Assembly (NCBI GenBank): GCA_942491575.1 | Contig: CALOBT010000025.1 | Coordinates: forward strand, 1,798,001-1,862,000 | From: CAZHNW01 sp942491575 | Lineage (GTDB): Bacteria; Spirochaetota; UBA4802; UBA5550 | Direction of reading: 5' to 3' | Length of the DNA: 64,000 bases | Part shown: positions 49,093 through 57,737 of the stretch, piece after piece | Layout of the letters: each line of letters opens with the position of its first letter | How positions within the stretch are numbered: position 1 is the first letter of the stretch | Notes under the pieces: model-generated | What the model saw: the letters and a program-made list of their open reading frames with translations, nothing else | Database searches by the model: none | Told to the model about the DNA's origin: nothing | Program-made: the position numbers and the translations under genes

Positions 49093-50901
49093 GTGAAATT
49101 AAAGAATACATCCATGCCGGCAATATTCCAGGATCAGGTCAAAAAATATGGTGACCGCGTCTACGTAAAATACAAGGACGAAAATGGCGAATACCAGGAC
49201 CTCACCTGGAACCAGATCAACGAAAGGGTTCAAAAAGCAGCCTGGTACCTTCTCTCCCAGGGAATTAAAAAGGGAGACAGAATTGCAGTTTTTTCAGCCA
49301 ACCGTCCTGAATGGTACATTGCTGATCTGGCAATCCTTTCCATTGGCGCAGTTAATGTTCCAATCTATGCCACTAACTCTACAGAAGAGGCCCTCTATGT
49401 CCTTGAACATTCAGGCTCTCTCATCTGCTTTACCGGCTCGGAAGACCAGACGGAAAAGGCCCTGCAGGCAAAAAAGAAACTTCCAAAACTGAAAGAAATT
49501 ATAATTTTTGACATTCCCGGAAAAAAGAAAAAAAATGTCCTAACCTTTCAGAAGGCCCTTGAAGAAGGTGAGGCCTTCATAAAAAAAGACCAGCTGGGGC
49601 AACGCCTCAAGGGGATTAAACCCGCAGACCTGGCAACCATAATGTACACATCGGGAACCACGGGTGATCCGAAGGGTGTCATGCTTTCTCATGATAACTT
49701 TGTTTCCGATTGCCGCCAGATTCTGACAGACTTTGATAAGTATATTCATGACGGCCACCTCCTTCTGTCCCTGCTGCCACTTTCACATTCATTCGAAAGA
49801 ACTGCCGGGTACTATATGCCGATGGCGGCGGGATGCACAGTAGCCTTTGCAGAGGATTTCACCACCCTTCTTGACGATCTCAATGCAATACGCCCCACCT
49901 TCATGGTTAGCGTTCCAAGAGTATACGAAAAAATACACTCAACAATTCTTTCCAGGCTCCCTGAAGCATCAAAGGCAAAGCAGAAGCTTTTCGGTCTTGC
50001 CACAAAAACAGCTGCAAAAAATCTCGCCTATGCCTGCGCCGACCAGGAGCCAGCGGGTCTCTTCGGCATGAGATACAGGCTTTTCGACAAACTGGTATTT
50101 TCAAAGATAAAGCAAGCCCTCGGCATGGATCGCATTGAATATGTAGTTTCCGGCGGTGCTCCACTCTCAATATCTGATGCAGACTTTTTCATAGGCATGG
50201 GGCTGAAAATCCTTGAGGGCTTCGGTCTTACAGAAACGACCCCTGTCACCAACGTAAATCCTCCCGGGGCCATCAAACCGGGAACCATTGGGCCGCCCCT
50301 CTGTGAAACAAAGGTAAAAATTTCTGAAGCAGGAGAATATCTCATTAAGGGCCCACAGGTGATGCAGGGATACTACAAGAATAAAAAGGCGACTGAAGAA
50401 TCCTTTACCAAGGACAAGTGGTTTAGAACCGGAGATATGGCCATTATTGACGATGAAGGTTATGTAAGAATAACCGGCCGCATCAAGGATATAATTGTTA
50501 CCGCCGGTGGAAAAAATATTTCTCCACAGAATATTGAAAACAGCCTTAAGGAATCACAGTATATCGAACAGGTTGCAGTTATAGGCGACCGCAGAAAATA
50601 TCTATCCGCCCTTGTCATCCCGGCATTTGACAATATTGCAGCATGGGCAAAAAAGAATGATATAGCCTATGCAGATTTCAACGAACTGGTCAGCAAACCG
50701 GAGACAGTTGAAATGATGGACAATGAAGTTAAAAAATTTACCAAACAGTTCGCAAGGGTCGAGCAGATACGCAAGTTTTCACTTCTCGATGCTGAATGGA
50801 CGCAGGATACTGGGGAGTTGACTCCGTCACTGAAGGTAAAACGAAGGGTTATTGAAGAAAAGTACGGGGACATTATTGATAATATGTACCCAAATGAATA
50901 A
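49093..50901 (+). CDS. Long-chain fatty-acid-CoA ligase (AMP-forming)
   Basis: 602 residues of the FadD15/long-chain acyl-CoA synthetase type: MYTSGTTGDPKGVMLSH, the second motif EGFGLTETTPVTN, WFRTGDMAIIDDEGYVRITG and the hinge RIKDIIVTAGGKNISPQNIE. It activates fatty acids for beta-oxidation or phospholipid synthesis. The start is a GTG with AAGGAG 8 bp upstream; no ATG gives the family-typical N terminus. It is followed by a strong terminator. Confidence 0.94.
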   Translation: MKLKNTSMPAIFQDQVKKYGDRVYVKYKDENGEYQDLTWNQINERVQKAAWYLLSQGIKKGDRIAVFSANRPEWYIADLAILSIGAVNVPIYATNSTEEALYVLEHSGSLICFTGSEDQTEKALQAKKKLPKLKEIIIFDIPGKKKKNVLTFQKALEEGEAFIKKDQLGQRLKGIKPADLATIMYTSGTTGDPKGVMLSHDNFVSDCRQILTDFDKYIHDGHLLLSLLPLSHSFERTAGYYMPMAAGCTVAFAEDFTTLLDDLNAIRPTFMVSVPRVYEKIHSTILSRLPEASKAKQKLFGLATKTAAKNLAYACADQEPAGLFGMRYRLFDKLVFSKIKQALGMDRIEYVVSGGAPLSISDADFFIGMGLKILEGFGLTETTPVTNVNPPGAIKPGTIGPPLCETKVKISEAGEYLIKGPQVMQGYYKNKKATEESFTKDKWFRTGDMAIIDDEGYVRITGRIKDIIVTAGGKNISPQNIENSLKESQYIEQVAVIGDRRKYLSALVIPAFDNIAAWAKKNDIAYADFNELVSKPETVEMMDNEVKKFTKQFARVEQIRKFSLLDAEWTQDTGELTPSLKVKRRVIEEKYGDIIDNMYPNE

Positions 50902-50944
50902 GCAACATATTCCTCTAATAATTATTCTGGTTGATTAATTATTA

Positions 50945-50975
50945 CTCCCGGAGGCAACTCCGGGAGCTTTTTTTT
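50945..50975 (+). terminator. Rho-independent terminator of the acyl-CoA ligase gene
   Basis: CTCCCGGAG-gcaa-CTCCGGGAG followed by eight T's, 43 bp after the stop codon. Confidence 0.95.
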
Positions 50976-51067
50976 GTCAGGACAGCATTCCCGCCTTCTG
51001 CATCCGCATTAAATTTTCTTGATACATTCCGTGAATCCCAATATATTATTAGAAGGAGAGGTGCTAT

Positions 51068-51427
51068 ATGCCGCTGGTTAACAGGAATAAACGAATCGGC
51101 CCTGATCTTACCGTAAAAAGCAAGCGGGTATTTATCGTTCTTGCGTGGATATTCATGTTTGCATTTTTCCTCGCCTTTTCCGTAGCCAAACCGAGGATGA
51201 CAACAATGTTTGACCGTTTCTACGATGTAACTGTCTTTCAGGGCATATGGAACAGGGAAAGCCTTGCCACTGCAATGTATTTCATGATACCTGCTGCTAT
51301 CTGTTCAGCAATCGGCCTTGTACTAAATGCCCGCCGCCATAACAGGAAGTATGATAAATACAGCAAATCCCTGATAATATTTTTCATCCTCTCGGCAACA
51401 GCCATAGTTTTTTTCTTCTTCCTGTAA
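51068..51427 (+). CDS. Small three-helix membrane protein, unknown
   Basis: 119 residues: basic N terminus, hydrophobic segments at about residues 22-40, 70-88 and 100-118, with the loop AKPRMTTMFDRFYDVTVFQG between the first two. GGAGAGG precedes the ATG by about 8 bp. I recognise no family. It sits alone between two terminators. Confidence 0.7.
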   Translation: MPLVNRNKRIGPDLTVKSKRVFIVLAWIFMFAFFLAFSVAKPRMTTMFDRFYDVTVFQGIWNRESLATAMYFMIPAAICSAIGLVLNARRHNRKYDKYSKSLIIFFILSATAIVFFFFL

Positions 51428-51442
51428 GAATTATGTCGATCG

Positions 51443-51497
51443 CATTCAAGAAAAGGAAAGGCCCGGGATCACCCCGGGCCTTCTCTTTTCTTGAATG
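51443..51497. terminator. Bidirectional terminator
   Basis: A stem of about 25 bp with GGCCCGGG/CCCGGGCC at the loop end and CATTCAAGAAAAG/CTTTTCTTGAATG at the base, two internal mismatches. It separates the small membrane protein gene from the convergent paaK paralogue. Confidence 0.88.
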
Positions 51498-51506
51498 TAT
51501 TGCCAG

Positions 51507-52802
51507 TTACCTGTTATCAACAACCTTCTTATAATCAACCTCACCCTGTCGAATAGTCTCCGGCTCAACCAGGGTAACCTGTGCGGAGACTCCAAGTTCT
51601 GAGAAGATATCATTTGTAATATTTCCTTTTAGTTCGACAAGCTTCTTAACTTCATCTGCAAAAAGGCTGTCGGAGATTTCCACCTGAACCTCAAGGCTGT
51701 CTATCCCATCTTCATTATCAATAATCAGTCTGAAATGAGGCTCCTTGTCCTGGGCCTTTTTCAGTATATTCTCAATCTGCACCGGAAAAAGACTTACTCC
51801 CTTTACTACAATCATGTCATCTGTTCTGGAGGATACCTGGTTCATCCTCAGAAATGTCCTGCCGCAGGAGCAGACGCCTTCAATAATAGAAGAGAGGTCA
51901 CCGGTACGGTACCGGATCAGGGGAAAGCCTTCACGGGTTATTGTGGTAAAAACCAGTTCACCTTCCTCACCGTGAGGCATAACTTCACCACTCTCAGGAT
52001 CAATTATCTCGACAATAAACTGATCTTCATTGACGTGGAGGCCTTCCTGTTTCTCACACTCACCTGCTGCGCCGGGGCCTACAAGTGTATTGATACCATA
52101 GGTGTTATAGGCACTTATATGCAATCGCTCTTCAATGCTTTTTCTGGTCTTTTCACTCCACGGCTCTGTGCCAAAAATTCCCGCCTTCAGGTTCAGTTCA
52201 TCGGGATGTATGTTCATTTCCTTTAAATTATGGGCAATGTCGAAGGCATAACTGGGGGAGCTGATCAGAACAGAGGTCTTATAATCTTTCATTATATGTA
52301 TCTGTTCCTGAATCTTTTTGCTTGATGATGATGGAATTACGGAAGCCCCCAGCTTTTCAGCGCCGTAGTGCAGGCCAAAGGCACCGGTAAACATGCTGTA
52401 ATCAAAGGCTATCTGGACAAAATCGTGGTCTGTGAGGCCCACGGCAGTCATAAGGCGGGCCACCACCTCAGACCAGTTTTTCAGATCATTTCTAGTATAA
52501 CCGATGGCGATTGGTTTCCCGGTTCGCCCGGAGGAAGAATGTATTCGGACAATATCACGAAGGGGTACGGCAAACATCCCGTAGGGATAGACATTTCTCA
52601 GATCTTCTTTTGTGGTGAAGGGAATCTGTTTCAGGTCAGCGAGAGAATTTATCTTTTCGATATTTACATCATGATTATCAAAATTATTTTTATAAAACTC
52701 AACATTTCTATATACGCGGTACAGGGTAGATTGCAGCCTTTCCATCTGAAGCTGTTCAAGTTCCTGCCGCGGCATGGTTTCGTATTTACCGTTAAATATC
52801 AT
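51507..52802 (-). CDS. Divergent phenylacetate-CoA ligase paralogue
   Basis: 431 residues aligned end to end with the PaaK at 42474, but two adenylation motifs are changed. The phosphate loop is SSGRTGKPI (Arg at residue 93 instead of Thr), and the YGxSE motif is YGINTLVGPG (residues 235-244), so the catalytic Glu is Thr. The hinge (SSRTDDMIVVKGVSLFP) and C-terminal region are kept. It may have reduced or altered activity, or a binding role. It lies 60 bp downstream of livF, the last gene of the liv operon. Confidence 0.88.
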   Translation of the reverse strand: MIFNGKYETMPRQELEQLQMERLQSTLYRVYRNVEFYKNNFDNHDVNIEKINSLADLKQIPFTTKEDLRNVYPYGMFAVPLRDIVRIHSSSGRTGKPIAIGYTRNDLKNWSEVVARLMTAVGLTDHDFVQIAFDYSMFTGAFGLHYGAEKLGASVIPSSSSKKIQEQIHIMKDYKTSVLISSPSYAFDIAHNLKEMNIHPDELNLKAGIFGTEPWSEKTRKSIEERLHISAYNTYGINTLVGPGAAGECEKQEGLHVNEDQFIVEIIDPESGEVMPHGEEGELVFTTITREGFPLIRYRTGDLSSIIEGVCSCGRTFLRMNQVSSRTDDMIVVKGVSLFPVQIENILKKAQDKEPHFRLIIDNEDGIDSLEVQVEISDSLFADEVKKLVELKGNITNDIFSELGVSAQVTLVEPETIRQGEVDYKKVVDNR

Positions 52803-52862
52803 GTCTTCCCCCTGCTCAGTAATGCAAGTATAACGTGTTTTCAGAATTGTTCAAGACTATCT

Positions 52863-53606
52863 TCAGTTCTTTACATCATCAATACTCTTGTAGTCTTTAC
52901 CGAGATATGCCCTCTGGACATCATTGTTATTCAACAATTCATCGGCACTTTCTTCAAGAAGTATCTGTCCCGTTTCTATAACATAACCGCGGTCAGAAAT
53001 ATTAAGGGCTGCCCGGGCATTCTGTTCAACCAGCAGTATCGTATTACCCTCTTCACGCAGCCTGACAATTATGGAAAAAATATCCTTTACGATGAGGGGG
53101 GCCAGCCCCATGGAAGGTTCATCCAGCATGATCAATTTAGGTTTTGCCATGAGGGCCCTGCCGATGGCCAGCATCTGCTGCTCTCCCCCGGAAAGGGTTC
53201 CCGCAAGCTGCTCTCTCCTCTCTTCGAGGCGGGGAAACAAATTATAGACATGGCGCAGCTCATCTTCCTGCTCTGCGGCGATGCCCTTTTTCTTTAATGA
53301 GTAGGCCCCGAGTATCAGGTTTTCCTGTACAGTCATGGTGCCAAAAACCTGCCGTCCCTCCGGCACCAGGGAACATCCCGCCTCGACGATTCTGTGGGCC
53401 TTCATTCCGCCGATGGGAAAATCCTCGAAAACGATCTCCCCGGAGCGGGGCTGAATTATACCCGCTATTGTCTGCAGCAGTGTTGTCTTTCCTGCACCGT
53501 TGGCGCCGATGATACTGACAATTTCTCCGGGGCTGATATGCATGGAGATTTTTTTCAGTACCCTCAACTTGCCGTAACCGGCCTCTATGTTTCTTACCTT
53601 AAGCAT
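52863..53606 (-). CDS. livF: LivF-type branched-chain amino acid ABC transporter ATPase
   Basis: About 247 residues: Walker A GANGAGKTT, signature LSGGEQQML, Walker B LIMLDEPS and switch His region LLVEQNA (the Gln/Asn form usual in LivF). The ATG at 53606 overlaps the livG stop by 8 bp; a GTG at 53615 would add three residues. Confidence 0.95.
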   Translation of the reverse strand: MLKVRNIEAGYGKLRVLKKISMHISPGEIVSIIGANGAGKTTLLQTIAGIIQPRSGEIVFEDFPIGGMKAHRIVEAGCSLVPEGRQVFGTMTVQENLILGAYSLKKKGIAAEQEDELRHVYNLFPRLEERREQLAGTLSGGEQQMLAIGRALMAKPKLIMLDEPSMGLAPLIVKDIFSIIVRLREEGNTILLVEQNARAALNISDRGYVIETGQILLEESADELLNNNDVQRAYLGKDYKSIDDVKN

Positions 53607-54363
53607 CCTCTTCACCGAGATATATTTTTATTACTTCTTCATTTCGCTGTATTTCCTCAGGTTTACCCTGGGCGATTTTTTTACCTGAACTGAGTACGGT
53701 TATTTCATCTGAAATATCCATCACCAGGGACATATCATGTTCAATAATAAGAATGGTAATTCCCCAGTCTCTGATCTTTCGAATGGTTTCGGCAATCTCT
53801 GCGGTCTCGTAGATATTGAGGCCCGCAGCCGGTTCATCCAGAAGCAGCAGTTCAGGTTCCATGGCGAGGGCCCTGGCAAATTCTACGGTCCGCTGCTGAC
53901 CGAAGGCGAGACTTGTCGCGTCGTGATCAGCGAGTTCCGCTATGCCGAGCATTTCAATTAATTCGTACGATTTATTATAGATTTCTTTCTCTTCTTTCCA
54001 GGTTCGGGGAAGATTAAGCAGCCCTGCGAAAAAACCGGCACTGCTGCGGACATGTCTTCCTATCATAACATTTTCAATGACAGACATATGACTGTAGAGC
54101 TTGATATTCTGAAAGGTCCTGGCAATCCCCTTTTCTGCAACGCGGTATGGCGGCAGGTTGGTTATGTTATTCTCACGGAATCTGACTTCCCCCGAATCTG
54201 ACGTCAAGGCACCGGCAATTAGGTTAAAGAGGGTTGTTTTCCCTGCACCATTTGGACCGATGACCGCCTTTATCTGATCTGGTTCCACTCCGAAGGTTAC
54301 ATCATTGACGGCATGGAGCCCCCCGAAGGAACGGTTGAGATTTTTCACTTCAAGTATTGACAT
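53599..54363 (-). CDS. livG: LivG-type branched-chain amino acid ABC transporter ATPase
   Basis: 254 residues: Walker A GPNGAGKTT, ARTFQNIKLY, signature LAFGQQRTVE, Walker B LLLLDEPAAGLN and IIEHDM. The signature reads LAFGQQ, as is common in LivG proteins. Its ATG directly abuts the livM stop. It pairs with LivF on the LivH/LivM permease. Confidence 0.95.
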   Translation of the reverse strand: MSILEVKNLNRSFGGLHAVNDVTFGVEPDQIKAVIGPNGAGKTTLFNLIAGALTSDSGEVRFRENNITNLPPYRVAEKGIARTFQNIKLYSHMSVIENVMIGRHVRSSAGFFAGLLNLPRTWKEEKEIYNKSYELIEMLGIAELADHDATSLAFGQQRTVEFARALAMEPELLLLDEPAAGLNIYETAEIAETIRKIRDWGITILIIEHDMSLVMDISDEITVLSSGKKIAQGKPEEIQRNEEVIKIYLGEEDA

Positions 54364-55452
54364 CTATTTAGCTGTCCTTTTCTCTCGTTTCAATAATTTA
54401 ACTGCCCCATTCAGCGTTGACTTAAGGTTATCCCTTGTAAGAAGGCCATCCGGGAAGAACAGCATAATTACAATAAGAATCACGCCGAAAAATGCATCGT
54501 CATAACTGCCGAAATATCCCCTCAGGGAGAGGAAGTTCAGCAGTACCCCCATGGAAAGTGCCCCCCAGAGATTTGCCATTCCGCCGACAGCAACAATTGC
54601 CACGTAGCGGACAGATTTCATTACGCTTGCTTCAGAAGGTCCTATGCCTCCGTTAAAATGAGTCAGGAGAGCCCCGCCAATGGCGGCATAAACGGCACTG
54701 AGAATAAATATTCCCAGTTTGTAGCGGCCCGTGTCGACCCCCATGGCCAATGCGGCATCTTCACTGCCGTGAATAGATCGAAGGGCACGCCCGGATCGGG
54801 AATTCACCAGATTTATCAGCAGCAGAACACCGAGGGCAACTATAATCCAGGCAATATAATAATTCTGTATCCGAAATGCCGAGTCCCCCGTGATGGAGAG
54901 GCCTCCGAAAAGTGGGAATGCAGGAACTTCCGAAATACCGTCCGCCTCACCGAAAATTCCCGTTCCGAGTACGATACGATAAATAATAGTCCCGAAACCG
55001 AGGGTAGCCATGGCAAGATAATGCCCCTTCAGTTTCAGAATGGGAATTCCGATCAGGAAGGCTATAACTAAAGTAACCAGGATTGCAATAGTCAGAGAGA
55101 CCCATGGCGAAAGATATGTGAGCTGATTGCCGTAGGTATCAGTTACAGTGACGGAAAGGCCCGCCTTGACTGCCATCTCCGCAAGGGGGGCACCCTTAAG
55201 AGCCGTAAGGTTGCGTGTTGTTAATACCGCAGTAGTATACCCGCCGATGGCAAAAAAACCGGCATGCCCCAGGGAAATCTGCCCGGTATAACCCATAAGC
55301 ATGGTCAGGCCCACAATAACCAGGATATAGTAGCCTGACATTGTCATCTGTGTCAGAATATATTCGGTGCCGGATATGCTCGAAAAGATCTGAAAAAGAA
55401 AAACCAGTCCCAGTAGTGCACCAACGGGTAAATATTTATGACTTACCTTCAT
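54364..55452 (-). CDS. livM: LivM-type permease
   Basis: 362 residues, about nine or ten membrane helices: MGYTGQISLGHAGFFAIGGY, LKGHYLAMATLGFG, SRSGRALRSIHGSEDAALAM and GGIGPSEASVMKSV. The C-terminal tail is basic. It overlaps livH by one base (TAATG). Confidence 0.94.
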   Translation of the reverse strand: MKVSHKYLPVGALLGLVFLFQIFSSISGTEYILTQMTMSGYYILVIVGLTMLMGYTGQISLGHAGFFAIGGYTTAVLTTRNLTALKGAPLAEMAVKAGLSVTVTDTYGNQLTYLSPWVSLTIAILVTLVIAFLIGIPILKLKGHYLAMATLGFGTIIYRIVLGTGIFGEADGISEVPAFPLFGGLSITGDSAFRIQNYYIAWIIVALGVLLLINLVNSRSGRALRSIHGSEDAALAMGVDTGRYKLGIFILSAVYAAIGGALLTHFNGGIGPSEASVMKSVRYVAIVAVGGMANLWGALSMGVLLNFLSLRGYFGSYDDAFFGVILIVIMLFFPDGLLTRDNLKSTLNGAVKLLKREKRTAK

Positions 55453-56342
55453 TAGAATTCCTTCAATGCTGAAACTTCACTGCTGCCAAAGAGTCCGCTC
55501 GGTTTTATAAATAATATTAAAAGAAGAAGTGCAATGGCAATGGCATCCTTATATGCCAGGGGAAGTATACTAATACTGAGAGCCTCAAGGACCCCTATTA
55601 TGATTCCCCCCACAACGGCGCCGGTACTGTTTCCGAGGCCCCCGAGGATAGCTACGGCAAAACCCTTGATTGCCAGTGAAGTCCCTCCATCATACTGCGT
55701 CATGGTTATGGGAGAAACAACACATCCCGCAATGGCGCCTATTGCGGCACTGAGCATAAAGGACATGGTGACCATATTCCTGGCATTGATACCGCAAAGC
55801 TGTGCCGCCATAACATTGGCAGAACAGGCCCGCATTGAACGCCCGGGAAGGGTATACTTGAAAAAGAATGTCAGCCCTAAAACAATAATACCGCTCACGG
55901 CAATCACCCAGATTACCTGGGGAGAAATATAGGCGCCGAAAATATTTATTGATGATGACTCATTACCGGTAAAATATGGAAGAGAACGGACCTTTTCATC
56001 CCAGATATGCAGGGCAATCTCCCTTATTACAGTGGAAAGACCGATGGTGACTATTATCATATTAAGTACAGTCGGTTTCTGCATCCGGCGGATAAAGGCT
56101 ATATCAATTATTGCCCCCACGAGGGAGACGACAATTACAGAAAGAAAAATTGCAAGGGGAAGTGGCATGAAATAATGAAAGGAGATTGCCGTCATGCCCC
56201 CCAGCATTACAAACTCCCCCTGGGCAAAGTTTATTATGCCCGTAGTATTATAGATAATATTGTAGCCAATAGCGACAATGGCATAGATGCTTCCCATGGT
56301 TACGCCGGAGAGCAGGTACTGTAGCAATTGTTCAAAGGACAT
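55452..56342 (-). CDS. livH: LivH-type permease
   Basis: 296 residues, about eight membrane helices: GSIYAIVAIGYNIIYNTTGI, NFAQGEFVMLGG, GRSMRACSANVMAAQLCGIN and GLGNSTGAVVGGIIIG. Only a weak GGA precedes the ATG. It is separated from livK by a hairpin-containing gap, which would let the binding protein be made in excess. Confidence 0.94.
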   Translation of the reverse strand: MSFEQLLQYLLSGVTMGSIYAIVAIGYNIIYNTTGIINFAQGEFVMLGGMTAISFHYFMPLPLAIFLSVIVVSLVGAIIDIAFIRRMQKPTVLNMIIVTIGLSTVIREIALHIWDEKVRSLPYFTGNESSSINIFGAYISPQVIWVIAVSGIIVLGLTFFFKYTLPGRSMRACSANVMAAQLCGINARNMVTMSFMLSAAIGAIAGCVVSPITMTQYDGGTSLAIKGFAVAILGGLGNSTGAVVGGIIIGVLEALSISILPLAYKDAIAIALLLLILFIKPSGLFGSSEVSALKEF

Positions 56343-56395
56343 GATATCAATTCCGGTTTAAATGGTTTCGGCAAGGCATATCGAAGTTATAATAC

Positions 56396-56420
56396 GGGGA
56401 ACCCGCCTTCGCGGATCCCC
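56396..56420 (-). promoter_or_regulatory. Intercistronic hairpin between livK and livH
   Basis: GGGGA-CC-GC pairs with GC-GG-TCCCC around a CTTC loop, with one mismatch and one bulge. No T-tract follows. This is typical of a 3'-end-protecting hairpin that raises binding-protein mRNA. Confidence 0.5.
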
Positions 56421-56433
56421 CGGGTAAATGCTG

Positions 56434-57579
56434 TTACTTTTTATACTGTACAAACTTGCCGTCTTTAACGGTAAGCACTGCAAATGAATCTATGTCAAGT
56501 CCATTGTGGTCTTTATCTGAAAAATTAAAGATTCCACCGGTTCCGGCGAAATTTCTTAGATTTTCAATGGCATCCCGAACCTTTTCTTTGTCATTTCCAC
56601 CAACCTTGATACCTTCAACAAGAATTGTGATTGCATCAAAGGCATGTCCGCCGAAGGTACTGACATCTTCTTTAAATTGTGACTCATAATCTTTTTTATA
56701 CTTAAGAAGAAGGGCCTTCTGCTTATTACTGTCAGGGAGACTATCTGCAACCAGTAATCGACCGCATGGGAAGATAATACCGTTTCCGGCCTCTCCTGCC
56801 TCTTTGGCATACTTGATGTTTCCGAACCCGTGACTCTGAAATAGAGGTATATTCATATTCAGCTGTTTCATATTCTTTGCGACAATAGACTGCGCAGGAA
56901 CAATGGACCAGTTTACAACAGCCTGAACGCCCTTTGCCTTAACTTTTGTAAGAACACCGGTAAGGTCCGTTGCCCGCTTGTCATATACTTCACTGATAAG
57001 AATTTTAATACCGAATTCGGGAGCTATCTTGGCAAGCTGGCCTTTCCCGGCATTCCCGAAACCGGTATTGCCTGAGATAACGCCTATTTTGTTGATACCC
57101 TTTTTCTTCATTGTTTCAAATATCTTGCGGGCTGCATGACTGTCTTTTTGCGGGGTTTTAAAGACATACTTTGCAAGGGGATTTACAATAACCTCTGCGG
57201 CAGCACAGGACATAAGAATGGTCTTTCCCTTTTCGCAGATATTTTTAATCTTCATGGTCTCTCCACTGGTGGAAGGGCCGAGAATTGCGAAAACCTTTTC
57301 TTCTTCTATGAGCTGCTTGGCAAATGAAATAGCCTTTTCAGGGCTTCCGCCGCTGTCTTTCAGGATCAATTCAAGTTTCTTTCCATTGATTCCGCCTTTA
57401 CTGTTGACATCATCAATTACCATCTTAATAGTTTTTGCTTCGGGAGCACCGAGAAATGATGCAGGTCCGGTTACAGCAAGAATAGCTCCCACCTTAATCG
57501 TATCCTTTGCACCTTTGTTGCAGGCAAAGGTAAATGATAACAGGCTTAAACACAGTCCTGCGATTAACAATCTTTTCAT
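56434..57579 (-). CDS. livK: LivK-type substrate-binding lipoprotein
   Basis: 381 residues: lipoprotein signal (LLSFTFAC), then the Peripla_BP_6 fold with TIKVGAILAVTGPASFLG, DDVNSKGGINGKKLELIL, FAILGPSTSGETMKI and FGGHAFDAITIL. Binds branched-chain amino acids or related compounds. Because two PaaK-type genes are near, an arylacetate or aromatic amino acid ligand is also possible. Confidence 0.93.
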   Translation of the reverse strand: MKRLLIAGLCLSLLSFTFACNKGAKDTIKVGAILAVTGPASFLGAPEAKTIKMVIDDVNSKGGINGKKLELILKDSGGSPEKAISFAKQLIEEEKVFAILGPSTSGETMKIKNICEKGKTILMSCAAAEVIVNPLAKYVFKTPQKDSHAARKIFETMKKKGINKIGVISGNTGFGNAGKGQLAKIAPEFGIKILISEVYDKRATDLTGVLTKVKAKGVQAVVNWSIVPAQSIVAKNMKQLNMNIPLFQSHGFGNIKYAKEAGEAGNGIIFPCGRLLVADSLPDSNKQKALLLKYKKDYESQFKEDVSTFGGHAFDAITILVEGIKVGGNDKEKVRDAIENLRNFAGTGGIFNFSDKDHNGLDIDSFAVLTVKDGKFVQYKK

Positions 57580-57737
57580 GTATTGAAATCCTCCTTAAGT
57601 TTATTTAACCTGATTAAGCGTTACTTTCTATAGAAACTGACATGGAAGTCAAGCATTTCCTTCCATGTGTTTATTTTTTATTATATGGGTAATAATTATA
57701 AATCGATGGGATTATCAGGTAAAATTATTTTCAATTT

